A DNA stretch of 38,060 nt from Candidatus Yanofskybacteria bacterium CG10_big_fil_rev_8_21_14_0_10_46_23 (GTDB lineage Bacteria; Patescibacteriota; Minisyncoccia; 2-02-FULL-40-12; IGHO2-12-FULL-4): the NCBI GenBank assembly GCA_002771135.1, contig PCXO01000005.1, positions 1 to 38,060 on the forward strand, given 5' to 3'. The position numbers were made by a program, and so were the translations under genes. Below the pieces are notes generated by a model. It did not search any database. It had not been told where the DNA came from and saw only the letters and a list, made by a program, of their open reading frames with translations. Shown here in pieces: positions 24,787 to 34,194 of this stretch. Each line of letters opens with the position of its first letter. The first letter of the stretch is position 1.

Positions 24787-26145
24787 ATGAAGATTTCTTT
24801 TTGGGGCGGGGCTCAATCGGTTACGGGAGCAAACTATTTAGTGGAATCCGGACAGACCAAAATTATTATTGATTGTGGCCTGTTCCAAGGGTCAAAATTT
24901 GCCGAAGAACTGAATTACCAAAAATTTAATTATAACCCGGCCGAGCTACAGGCGGTTTTTGTGACGCACGCTCATACCGATCATATGGGCCGCCTGCCAA
25001 AACTCTTTAAAGAAGGTTTTCGAGGAGAGGTTTTTGCAACCGAACCGACAGCCGGGATGATTGCGGTTGCTTTACCCGACAACCTTTCCTTAATGAAGGA
25101 TGAAGCTCGCCGGGATAACCACCCGCCACTTTATGACCAAGAAGACGTTACCGGCATCTTGACTCTTTTTCGGCCCCAGAAATACTATGAGCCGATAAAA
25201 ATTTCTGAAGATATGACGGTGACGCTCTTTAATGCCGGCCACGTCCTTGGGTCAGCCATAATCGAAGTGATTGCCGAAGGGAAGAAGCTTTATTTTACCG
25301 GGGATTTAGGCAACCCCCCGATGCCCCTCTTGCCTCAGCCCGATAACCTTTTCGAGGCGGACTATGTCGTGATGGAGTCGGCCTATGGCGATCGATTACA
25401 TGAAGATCGAGAATCACGTCGAAATATATTGGAAGATGCGATCGAGGATGTCTTTAAAAGAAAAGGCACGTTAATGATTCCTTCTTTTGCCATTGAGCGA
25501 ACGCAAGAGATTCTTTTTGACTTGAATGGTTTGGTCGAGAATGATCGCATCCCGCGCTTACCTATTTTTATTGATAGCCCTTTGGCTATAAAAATTACCG
25601 AAGAATACAAGAAGTATCAGGCCTACTTCAATGAGGTGGCCTTAGATTTGATTAAGGCCGGAGATGAGATTTTTGATTTTCCGCAATTGAAGATGACGCG
25701 GTCCCCGGCGGAATCAAAGGCGATAAATAAAGTACCCGGACCGAAAGTCGTGATTGCCGGTTCCGGCATGAGCACGGGGGGCCGAATTTTACATCACGAA
25801 AAGATGTATCTGGATGATCCCAACAGCATTATTTTATTTGTCGGCTATCAGGTAAAGAATAGCTTGGGCCGGAGGATTCTTGATGGTGAAAAGGAGGTTA
25901 AAATTTTTGGAGAGCATATTTTCGTCAAGGCCGAGGTGCGCTCAGTCAGCGGTTATTCAGCGCACGCGGATCAAAGCCAGCTAGCCCATTGGCTGATGCA
26001 TGTCAATGAGAAAAAGACGGTCAAGCGTGCTTTTATCGTTCAGGGCGACGAAGAGGCGAGCCAATCTTTGGCGGTCCACCTCCGGGATAAGCTTTTAATT
26101 GATACCGTTGTTCCGAAACCGGGAGAGAGTTTTGAGCTCGATTAG
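24787..26145 (+). CDS. MBL-fold, beta-CASP, RMMBL RNA-specificity-domain hydrolase
   Basis: FVTHAHTDHMGRLPKLFKEGF, YFTGDLGN, GSGMSTGGRILHH, SVSGYSAHADQSQLAHWL. Confidence 0.93.
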   Translation: MKISFWGGAQSVTGANYLVESGQTKIIIDCGLFQGSKFAEELNYQKFNYNPAELQAVFVTHAHTDHMGRLPKLFKEGFRGEVFATEPTAGMIAVALPDNLSLMKDEARRDNHPPLYDQEDVTGILTLFRPQKYYEPIKISEDMTVTLFNAGHVLGSAIIEVIAEGKKLYFTGDLGNPPMPLLPQPDNLFEADYVVMESAYGDRLHEDRESRRNILEDAIEDVFKRKGTLMIPSFAIERTQEILFDLNGLVENDRIPRLPIFIDSPLAIKITEEYKKYQAYFNEVALDLIKAGDEIFDFPQLKMTRSPAESKAINKVPGPKVVIAGSGMSTGGRILHHEKMYLDDPNSIILFVGYQVKNSLGRRILDGEKEVKIFGEHIFVKAEVRSVSGYSAHADQSQLAHWLMHVNEKKTVKRAFIVQGDEEASQSLAVHLRDKLLIDTVVPKPGESFELD

Positions 26146-26183
26146 ATTTTGAGAGCCAAGGCGCTTTTGGTAGAATAAATTTT

Positions 26184-26774
26184 ATGAAGTACGCAATTGT
26201 TGTCTCGGGGGCGGCAGTGACGGATCACTGCGCTGTTGATGCCCACATTAAAACCGAGGAAATTGGTCGAGAGGTTGTTCGCCAAGGCGGTCTGGTTTTG
26301 ACCGGTGCCACTCATGGGATGCCTCTTTGGGCGGCTAAAGGGGCGAAGGCTGAGGGGGGGATTAGCATCGGAATATCTCCGGCGGCTAGCCACGCGGCGC
26401 ATGTTCGGAGTTATCGATTGCCGACCGAGTATATGGACTTCATTATTTATACTGGTTCCAATTACGCGGGCCGGAACCTTTTGCTGACTCGAGCGGGGGA
26501 TGCGGTGGTTATCACCTGTGGTCGGATGGGGACTTTAAACGAATTCACCGTTGCCTTTGAAGATAATAAGCCCGTTGGTGTGTTGGTTGAAACCGGGGGA
26601 ATGGCTGATGAGATCGAGCATATTATCGGCAAGGCAAAAAGAGGCCCGGGCAAGGTTATTTTTGATCCTGATCCGAAGTCGTTAATCACGCGATTGATAG
26701 AGATGATCGATCAGGAGCGCGCTAAGGTTGATCAGGGCCAGTTTGATGATTCTTTCGAAAAATCAGGCGAGTAG
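26184..26774 (+). CDS. LOG-family/Rossmann-fold nucleotide-binding protein (TIGR00725-like)
   Basis: GLVLTGATHGMPLWAAKGAK, VITCGRMGTLNEFTVAFEDNKPVGVL. Confidence 0.75.
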   Translation: MKYAIVVSGAAVTDHCAVDAHIKTEEIGREVVRQGGLVLTGATHGMPLWAAKGAKAEGGISIGISPAASHAAHVRSYRLPTEYMDFIIYTGSNYAGRNLLLTRAGDAVVITCGRMGTLNEFTVAFEDNKPVGVLVETGGMADEIEHIIGKAKRGPGKVIFDPDPKSLITRLIEMIDQERAKVDQGQFDDSFEKSGE

Positions 26775-26788
26775 GCAAAGACCTGAAA

Positions 26789-26815
26789 TTAGCACTCTTG
26801 ACGCAAGAGTGCTAA
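26789..26815. promoter_or_regulatory. CIRCE element (HrcA operator)
   Basis: TTAGCACTC-N9-GAGTGCTAA, exact match to the CIRCE consensus. Confidence 0.95.
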
Positions 26816-26836
26816 TTGTTATTATGGGGAAATATT

Positions 26837-29224
26837 ATGAAATTCAATAACACTCCTAAAGATTTAATTATTCCCGAAGAGCTCCCCTTAATCGCTATTA
26901 AAAACGCGGTCTTGTTCCCGCGCGTGGTCATCCCTTTAGTCATTCAACGACCCTCCTCTGTTTTCAGTTTGCAGGAGTCTCTAAAGAAGGATCGACTTGT
27001 CCTTTTTGTCTCTCAAAAAAATCTGGATGATAATGTCGAAGAAAAGGATATTTATGAGGTTGGGACAGTTGGCCGGATAATTTCTGTTGATAGTCTTATG
27101 GATGGCTCCTCCCGAATTGATGTCGAGGGGATAACCCGGGCGGAAATTTTAAAAATCACCCAAAGTAGCCCTTTTTTCAAGGCGACTATTCAGTCTTTCT
27201 CCTTAAAAGGGCAAGACGATGTCGAGTCCGAAGCTTTAATGCGCTCCGTTTTGGATTTGTATAAGAGAATAAGTGAAAACAATCGGATTATTCCCTCGAT
27301 GCTTTCCAATCTCTTGTCCATGCTCAGTAGCCAGAACGATCCGGAGCAAATTATTGACGTTATCAGCGCGAATTTGAATATTGGCGTGGCCGAACAGCAA
27401 GATGTTTTGGAGACTCGAGATACAAAAGAGGCGCTGAAAAAACTGAATCGAATTTTGACTCGAGAATCGGAGATTATCGATGCGGAGAAAAAAGTTGCCA
27501 AGGAAACCAAGAAACAGTTAGGCAAGATGCAGAAGGAAGCTTTTTTGAGAGAACAACTCAAGAGCATTGAAAAAGAGCTTGGCGTCGAGGATGACCGAGG
27601 AGAAATTGAAATTTTTCGGAAAAAAATCTTGAAGTTAAAAATGCCCCCGGCGATCGAAGAGAAGGCTCTAAAAGAGTTGGATCGCCTATCAAAACTCCCG
27701 CCGTTTAGCCCGGAGGTCTCCTATCTTCGAACCTATCTGGACTGGCTAGTGGAGATGCCTTGGAATAAAAAGAGTAAGACGGACATTGATCTCAAGAAAG
27801 CCTCCAAAATTTTAGATGAGGACCATTTTGGTCTTGAGAAAACCAAAGAGAGGATTTTAGAATATATGGCGGTTCAAAAACAAGTGGGCAAGATAAAAGG
27901 GCCTATCCTTTGTTTTACCGGTCCCCCGGGAACCGGCAAAACTTCGATCGGACGCTCTATCGCTCGGGCGCTTGGTCGCGAATTTGTTCGCGTTTCTTTG
28001 GGTGGAATTCGAGATGAGGCCGAGATTCGGGGTCATCGTCGAACTTACGTCGGAGCTTTGCCCGGCCGGATTATTCAAGGAATTCACACGGCTAAGACGA
28101 AAGATCCGGTTTTTATGCTTGATGAGATTGATAAAATTGGTCAAGATTTTCGCGGGGATCCCTCAGCGGCGCTTTTAGAGACGCTTGACCCGGAGCAGAA
28201 TAATTCTTTCTCGGATCATTATCTGGAGGTGCCATTTGATTTATCCGATGTTTTATTTATTGCTACGGCTAATGTTCTGGATTCAATTCCGCCGGCCCTC
28301 CGGGATCGACTCGAAGTCATTGACTTCTCTGGTTATACAGAAGAAGAGAAAAAAAATATCGCCAACCGACATCTCCTGCCTAAAATCTTGGAGAATCACG
28401 GCTTCAAGCCCAAGGATATTAATTTCACGAGCGAGGCGCTCAGCGACATTATTAATAAACACACCCATGAGGCGGGCGTCCGGAACTTGGAGCGAGAGCT
28501 TTCAAAGATCGTTCGAAAAATAACCCGCGAAACTTTGGATAAAAAATCAAAAAACATAAAAATTGATGAGGCTAAACTTCATAAGTACTTAGGCCCTCGA
28601 AAATATACCCACCAATTGGCGGAAAATAAAGACGAAATTGGGGTTGTCACCGGTCTGGCCTGGACACCGGTGGGGGGCGAAATATTGTCAATTGAGGCGA
28701 CCCAAATGCCCGGCAAGGGAAAGTTAATTTTAACCGGACATCTTGGCACGGTGATGAAGGAATCGGTTCAGACAGCCTTTAGCTATGTCCGAACAATCGC
28801 AAAGCGGGAGAAAGCCGAAACAGACTTTTATTCTCAAGATATCCATATTCATGTTCCAATGGGGGCGATTCCGAAAGACGGTCCTTCCGCCGGAGTGGCT
28901 ATGGTGACGGCGATAACCTCGCTTGTAATGGGCCGACCGGTCCGGTGGGATGTTGGAATGACCGGGGAGATCACGCTCCGCGGTAAAGTTTTAGAAATCG
29001 GGGGAATAAAAGAGAAAGTCTTGGCGGCTCGACGAGCGGGCTTGAAAATAGTTATAATGCCTAAAGAAAATGAAAAAGATCTCGATGAAATTCCCAAGGA
29101 AGTGAAAAAAGATATCGAGTTTATTTTTGCAAAACATTTTGATGACGTCATGAAAGTAGCTTTTCGATCCAAAAGTAAAAAAACCCAGAAAGGGAGAACT
29201 CAATCTTCAAAAAAGAAAGGATAA
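26837..29224 (+). CDS. lon: ATP-dependent Lon protease
   Basis: CFTGPPGTGKTSIGRSIARALGREFVRVSLGGIRDEAEIRGHRRTYVGALPGRIIQ, PKDGPSAGVAMVTA catalytic Ser motif. Confidence 0.97.
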   Translation: MKFNNTPKDLIIPEELPLIAIKNAVLFPRVVIPLVIQRPSSVFSLQESLKKDRLVLFVSQKNLDDNVEEKDIYEVGTVGRIISVDSLMDGSSRIDVEGITRAEILKITQSSPFFKATIQSFSLKGQDDVESEALMRSVLDLYKRISENNRIIPSMLSNLLSMLSSQNDPEQIIDVISANLNIGVAEQQDVLETRDTKEALKKLNRILTRESEIIDAEKKVAKETKKQLGKMQKEAFLREQLKSIEKELGVEDDRGEIEIFRKKILKLKMPPAIEEKALKELDRLSKLPPFSPEVSYLRTYLDWLVEMPWNKKSKTDIDLKKASKILDEDHFGLEKTKERILEYMAVQKQVGKIKGPILCFTGPPGTGKTSIGRSIARALGREFVRVSLGGIRDEAEIRGHRRTYVGALPGRIIQGIHTAKTKDPVFMLDEIDKIGQDFRGDPSAALLETLDPEQNNSFSDHYLEVPFDLSDVLFIATANVLDSIPPALRDRLEVIDFSGYTEEEKKNIANRHLLPKILENHGFKPKDINFTSEALSDIINKHTHEAGVRNLERELSKIVRKITRETLDKKSKNIKIDEAKLHKYLGPRKYTHQLAENKDEIGVVTGLAWTPVGGEILSIEATQMPGKGKLILTGHLGTVMKESVQTAFSYVRTIAKREKAETDFYSQDIHIHVPMGAIPKDGPSAGVAMVTAITSLVMGRPVRWDVGMTGEITLRGKVLEIGGIKEKVLAARRAGLKIVIMPKENEKDLDEIPKEVKKDIEFIFAKHFDDVMKVAFRSKSKKTQKGRTQSSKKKG

Positions 29225-29230
29225 AAGTTA

Positions 29231-30358
29231 ATGAAAAATAAGACCCTCCACTCGGCGACACTCCTTATTGGGACTACGGTTGGTATTGGGATGTTTGGAG
29301 TGCCCTTCGCTTTTTTGAAGGCTGGTTTTTTTTGGGGAATCTTTTTCTTGGGCCTGATAACGGCGATCACCTTGGTAATCAATTTGGCTTTAGGCGAGGT
29401 GGCCCTTCGAACTCGAGAGAATCACCAAATCGCGGGCTATGCCCATTTTTATTTAGGCACAGCTTGGAAAAAATTAGTTTTATTTTCTTTTACTTTGACC
29501 GTCTATTCGGCTCTTTTGGTCTACACTGTAATTAGCGGGGAGTTTTTGGCTAACATTTTGGCGGTTACCCCGATAGGATTTTCTCCTTTCACGCTTAGTG
29601 TCGTTTTTTTTATGGTGCTTTCGACTCTTGTTTATTTGGGATTGAACCAAATTTCCTGGCTGGAGCTGGTAATGACCATTTTCCTGATTGTTGCGGTGGG
29701 GGTTATTTTCATTGGGGGTGTTGGTAGTGTTAGTTTTGATAAATTTTCTTTTGCCGAACCGAGTTTTTGGTTCTTGCCTTACGGGGTTTTACTTTTTGCC
29801 TTACGGGGTTTTCCGGCAATTCCCCTACAGCGTGAATTTCTTCGCGGTAAGGAAAAATATCTCAAAAAATCAATAATTTGGGGAACCCTAATTCCAAGTC
29901 TGATATTCTTTATTTTTGCTTTTGTCGTGGTTGGAATCTCCGGAGAGTTAACGACCCCGGAAGCAATTTCCGGACTAGCCCCGTTCATCGGCTTTCCGAT
30001 TATTTTTATCGTTTCTCTTTTTGGGTTATTGGCGATTTCCACCTCCTACCTGGGCTTGGGTCTGGCCCTGCAGTCCATGTTTCAATATGATTTTTCAATT
30101 TCTAAACGACTGTCTTGGGCGTTGACTATTTTTATCCCCTTTCTTTTATTTCTGGCGGGGATTAGAAATTTAATTAATATAATGAGCCTCGCCGGGTCGG
30201 TGGCCATCGGGCTAGAGTCAATTATCTTTATTTTCCTCTACCAAAAAATTAAAAAGAAGGGGGATCGGATCCCGGAGTATTCAATGCGATTGCCACAGTG
30301 GTCCTGGTATGCCCTGATTCTTTTATTTGGGGCGGGGATTGTTTACGCGCTATTATGA
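29231..30358 (+). CDS. Amino acid permease (aromatic amino-acid/SLC38-like)
   Basis: LHSATLLIGTTVGIGMFGVPFAFLKAG, about 10 hydrophobic segments. Confidence 0.75.
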   Translation: MKNKTLHSATLLIGTTVGIGMFGVPFAFLKAGFFWGIFFLGLITAITLVINLALGEVALRTRENHQIAGYAHFYLGTAWKKLVLFSFTLTVYSALLVYTVISGEFLANILAVTPIGFSPFTLSVVFFMVLSTLVYLGLNQISWLELVMTIFLIVAVGVIFIGGVGSVSFDKFSFAEPSFWFLPYGVLLFALRGFPAIPLQREFLRGKEKYLKKSIIWGTLIPSLIFFIFAFVVVGISGELTTPEAISGLAPFIGFPIIFIVSLFGLLAISTSYLGLGLALQSMFQYDFSISKRLSWALTIFIPFLLFLAGIRNLINIMSLAGSVAIGLESIIFIFLYQKIKKKGDRIPEYSMRLPQWSWYALILLFGAGIVYALL

Positions 30359-31695
30359 AAATCTCACTGGAAAAAATTGAGCGCTGGTTACTGATCATTT
30401 TTTTGTTGGCGTTTTCTTTTCAAATCAGATTTATATTCGACTATGACGCTAGCTTTATCGAGTGGACGGGACGTTTTATCTATTTGTCGGATTTAATTAT
30501 CGGGGCCCTCTTTATCTCTAAATTTTATAGGTGGTGGAGGTTAAAATCGGAGAGAAAATTAAGTTTTCGACCCAGCGACTATCCGCTTATCGGTTTCCTT
30601 ATTTTTGCTCTTCTCTCGACCACGCAGGCGATTGAGGGCGCCATTGGTTTATTCCGTTGGCTTAAACTTGTCGAATTTGTCGGTTTGTTCTGGTACCTTC
30701 GATCAGAAGTCAGAAAGATTATCAGTCTGGAGCTGGTCTTCAAATGTTTGCTTTGGGGCGGGGTTATCCAAGGAGCTATCGGAATTTTGGAGTATATTCG
30801 GCAGGCCGATTTGGGGTTGCGATTTTTGGGAGAGACTATTTTGAAGCCAAGCATGGCCGGGGTAGCGACTTTCTTGGTTCAGGGCAACTTGATTTTAAGA
30901 AGCTATGGAGCCACTCCCCATCCGAATATTTTGGCCGGAGTTTTAGTTCTGGCTATATTTGGTTTTTATTTTAACTATCTGTTCCGGAGAGGTTTTGGAC
31001 CAAACTTAAAAAGTCTCTGGCCCTACTTGATTCTAGTCGTTGCCCTATTTCTAACTTTTTCTCGGGTCATTGAACTTTCTTGGATTTTGGCCGGGGTTCT
31101 CTTCCCGATTATTTTATACCGATTCAAGAAATTTTGGCTGAGTTCATTTCGATTGATTCCTCGCTTGGTAACGATATTTTCTGTTACCTTGATCGCCCTC
31201 CTTGTCCTTTTAGTCATTTTTTTCCCGGAAATCCAGAGTCGCGCCACATTCTCTGGGGGCACGGATCAAGCCTTGAATCTTAGATTATTTTACAACCAAG
31301 AGGGAATCTCATCTATTTATCTTCGGCCGTTATTCGGAGTGGGGATCGGAAATTTTTCACTGTCGCTGTTGAAAAATCAACCCGACCTTTTGGCTTGGCA
31401 GTATCAACCGATCCATAACATTTTCATTCTAATCGGGACGGAGATCGGTTTAATCGGGCTTGGTTTTTTTATAACTTTTTTAATCTTGCTTTTTCGAGAA
31501 TTTTGGCGCGCCACAAGGCTTGCCGATCCGAGAGACCCGTTTCTTCTTATCTTGGGGGGGCTGGTTGTCTTCTGGGGCCTGTTTGATCACTTCCCTGTGA
31601 CGATTCAACAGGGTATGATAATCTTCTGGTTAGTCTTGGCCCTCATGGCTTCAAGTAAAAGCGAACCAAGACTTATTGATATAAAAAATGGATAG
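30355..31695 (+). CDS. O-antigen ligase/polymerase-like membrane protein
   Basis: GATPHPNILAGVLVLA...RPLFGVGIGNFSLSL...QYQPIHNIFILIGTEIGLIGL (Wzy_C-like); start set at ATG 30355. Confidence 0.8.
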   Translation: MKISLEKIERWLLIIFLLAFSFQIRFIFDYDASFIEWTGRFIYLSDLIIGALFISKFYRWWRLKSERKLSFRPSDYPLIGFLIFALLSTTQAIEGAIGLFRWLKLVEFVGLFWYLRSEVRKIISLELVFKCLLWGGVIQGAIGILEYIRQADLGLRFLGETILKPSMAGVATFLVQGNLILRSYGATPHPNILAGVLVLAIFGFYFNYLFRRGFGPNLKSLWPYLILVVALFLTFSRVIELSWILAGVLFPIILYRFKKFWLSSFRLIPRLVTIFSVTLIALLVLLVIFFPEIQSRATFSGGTDQALNLRLFYNQEGISSIYLRPLFGVGIGNFSLSLLKNQPDLLAWQYQPIHNIFILIGTEIGLIGLGFFITFLILLFREFWRATRLADPRDPFLLILGGLVVFWGLFDHFPVTIQQGMIIFWLVLALMASSKSEPRLIDIKNG

Positions 31696-32368
31696 CATCA
31701 TTGAGTTTGTTCGGGATCATTTCCCCTTTTTGATCAATCAAATTTATCCGGTTTTGTTTTTTGGAAGTTTGTTTGAGGGGATGAACACTCATATCTTGGG
31801 CGGTTTTTTGGCTTCCTTCGGGAAGGTCCGATTAAGCTTCATTCTCCCTATTTTTATTTTGGGTCACACCTTGAATGGTTTTATGTGGTATTCAGTCGGA
31901 CGGCTGGGGGGAGCGAAAGCGCTTGATCGTTGGGGTTATAAGCACAAAGTTAGTCGAGATATGATCAGTAAAATTTCCAACTTTTTTGAGCGGCACTCGG
32001 GGAAGGCAATCGTTTTATCAAAATTTACTTTCAGTTTGGAGATCGCCACGCTAGTTTTCGCGGGCTCTATCCGATATAATTTAAATAAATTTGTTCGCTA
32101 CAATTTTATCGGGTCGGTGGGCTGGGTCGCGATCACAGTTTTCATCGGTTACTTCTTCGGGCAAAGTTACCAGTGGTTTTTCACGGTAGTAAAAAGCGCC
32201 GGCTTATTTATTCTTTTCTTTGGCTTATCGGTCGCGCTCATTTACATTCTGGGCTATAAATTTAAGGGGTTTTACGAGCGTTATGTCGATCGAGATCAGC
32301 GGGTACACCTTTGGAGTCAAAAGATTCAACATCAAATAGAACGGTTGTTCGGGAATGGGGATAAATAA
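31688..32368 (+). CDS. DedA/VTT-domain membrane protein
   Basis: FFGSLFEGMNTHILGGFLASFG...GHTLNGFMWYSVGRLGGAKALDRWG. Confidence 0.78.
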   Translation: MDSIIEFVRDHFPFLINQIYPVLFFGSLFEGMNTHILGGFLASFGKVRLSFILPIFILGHTLNGFMWYSVGRLGGAKALDRWGYKHKVSRDMISKISNFFERHSGKAIVLSKFTFSLEIATLVFAGSIRYNLNKFVRYNFIGSVGWVAITVFIGYFFGQSYQWFFTVVKSAGLFILFFGLSVALIYILGYKFKGFYERYVDRDQRVHLWSQKIQHQIERLFGNGDK

Positions 32369-32409
32369 CTTTTTCTTGACCCGGGGGCGTGCTAAAATAA
32401 GGTAAATCT

Positions 32410-33570
32410 ATGAAATTCAAAAAGTCTTTGTTGTTGCCGATGCTTGTCTTTCTGTTGATTCTTCCGACCTCGGGTTTTTCGGCCGAAAAAGATTCTAGCG
32501 CGGGGCGTTATATTGTTTATTCTGATAGTCTATTTTGGCGAAATACCTTGGGTAAGCGCCATGATTTTAAATCTTATTTTTCGACAGGTCTTTCTGAGTT
32601 TCAAGTTCGGTTGGTTAAGCTTTTCGGCCTGAAAATAGAACCGGTCGGGACGCTCTTTGTGCTCGAAGAGGATGCGGTCGCGGAGGAAGAGGCGACTGCC
32701 CCGAATTACCCGCAGGCGCGGGTTCCTTGGGGGGTCAGTTTATTGGGGAATGGTCTCGAGGCCGTTCCTTTTGGCGGTGATAAGATTCGGGTCGCGATTT
32801 TGGACACTGGCGTTGATACCGATCACCCGGATTTAGAATCGAGGGTCGCTCTCTGTAAAGACTTCTCTAACCCAAGCGTTGCTTTTGAAGACGGAGCCTG
32901 TGAAGATTTTAACGGTCATGGGACTCATGTCGCGGGCATAATTGGGGCTAACGGCGGTTCCCAAAAAGTCGGTATCTACGGGGTCGCCCCTCAGGCCGAA
33001 TTATTGGTTTATAAGACCTGTGATTCGACCGGGAAGTGTTTCGCTGATGATATTGCGGCGGCGATTGCCGATGCGCTCAAAGAGAGGGCCCAAATTATCA
33101 ATTTAAGTTTTGGGTCCGATGCGGACCTTGCAATTTTGAAAAATGCTATCAAGGCTACTTCTAGCAAGGATGCCATTGTGGTTTCGGGTTTGGGGAATGA
33201 TGGTCCCTACCCCGAGAGTATCGACTACCCGGCCGCTTATAGCCAAGTTTTAGGGGCCAGCGCTTTCAATATTGATCAAGAAGTTCCTGATTGGAGTTCT
33301 CGCTCAAGCGTCGCGGATTTCTTCGTCCTCCCCGGGGTTGATGTCCAATCGACTTGGATTGAAGGCAAATATAATATTGTTTCGGGAACCTCGGTGGCCG
33401 CGGCGCATCTCTCGGGTTTATTGGCCCGATACTGGCAAATTGAGTCAGACACACCGGCTAAGGCGACTCTCGATTTTGTAAAGAATTTAGTCACTAGCTC
33501 GGTCTCAAAAGAGGAGCGAGATTACTTTGGTCGCGGTTTTCCGCACGACCCTGTTAGTACGGAAGAATAA
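32410..33570 (+). CDS. Secreted subtilisin-like serine protease (S8)
   Basis: VAILDTGVDTDHPDLE, NGHGTHVAGIIGA, VSGTSVAAAHLSGLLA catalytic triad motifs. Confidence 0.93.
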   Translation: MKFKKSLLLPMLVFLLILPTSGFSAEKDSSAGRYIVYSDSLFWRNTLGKRHDFKSYFSTGLSEFQVRLVKLFGLKIEPVGTLFVLEEDAVAEEEATAPNYPQARVPWGVSLLGNGLEAVPFGGDKIRVAILDTGVDTDHPDLESRVALCKDFSNPSVAFEDGACEDFNGHGTHVAGIIGANGGSQKVGIYGVAPQAELLVYKTCDSTGKCFADDIAAAIADALKERAQIINLSFGSDADLAILKNAIKATSSKDAIVVSGLGNDGPYPESIDYPAAYSQVLGASAFNIDQEVPDWSSRSSVADFFVLPGVDVQSTWIEGKYNIVSGTSVAAAHLSGLLARYWQIESDTPAKATLDFVKNLVTSSVSKEERDYFGRGFPHDPVSTEE

Positions 33571-33582
33571 TCTTTTAAATTC

Positions 33583-34188
33583 ATGATAAATCGGGTTATC
33601 CGAAATTTAATTTGGTCTGATATTGCTCTTTGGTTTGCGATCGGCCTCTTAGCCCCAATCTTTGCAATTTTTGTAACGGAGAATATCTCGGGTGGCAGTC
33701 TTAGAACAGTTGGTTTGGCCGCAAGTTTTTATTGGATTGCTCGCTCGATCATAACTTTGCCGATTGGACGTTGGATGGATCGAGTCGGTGAGTTGGGCGA
33801 ATTTAAGGTAATGCTCCTAGGTTCCTATCTGATACCGCTGACTCAGTTTTGTTATATCTTCGTCTCTCAGCCTTGGCATATTTATCTTCTGGGCTTTATT
33901 CATGGCGCTTCGGCGGCAATGGCGGTTCCGGGCTGGCGAATTCTCTTCACGAACCATCTCGATCGAGGTTCAACAGGTTATGAGTGGTCCGTCGAGGATG
34001 TTGGGGTGGGGATCGCTATCGCCATTAGCTCTTACGTCGGAGCCTTTGTCGTGGAAAAATTTGGCTTTGATATCCTCTTTATTATTTTAGGAGTTGTCGG
34101 AGTCTTGGGAGTTTCGATTTTCATTTTGCCACTTAGAAAGCACCGCCATATAATTAGCAAAATGCGAACGAGGCATCTTCAGGAGTAA
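33583..34188 (+). CDS. Half-length MFS-like transporter (about 6 TM)
   Basis: TLPIGRWMDRVGELGEFKVM matches the MFS loop 2-3 motif; only 201 aa. Confidence 0.75.
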   Translation: MINRVIRNLIWSDIALWFAIGLLAPIFAIFVTENISGGSLRTVGLAASFYWIARSIITLPIGRWMDRVGELGEFKVMLLGSYLIPLTQFCYIFVSQPWHIYLLGFIHGASAAMAVPGWRILFTNHLDRGSTGYEWSVEDVGVGIAIAISSYVGAFVVEKFGFDILFIILGVVGVLGVSIFILPLRKHRHIISKMRTRHLQE

Positions 34189-34194
34189 CTCGCA

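Noticed and set aside
27190-27567. 125-aa minus-strand ORF inside lon and other antisense ORFs within conserved genes
   Set aside because: Shadow ORFs opposite strongly conserved coding sequence.
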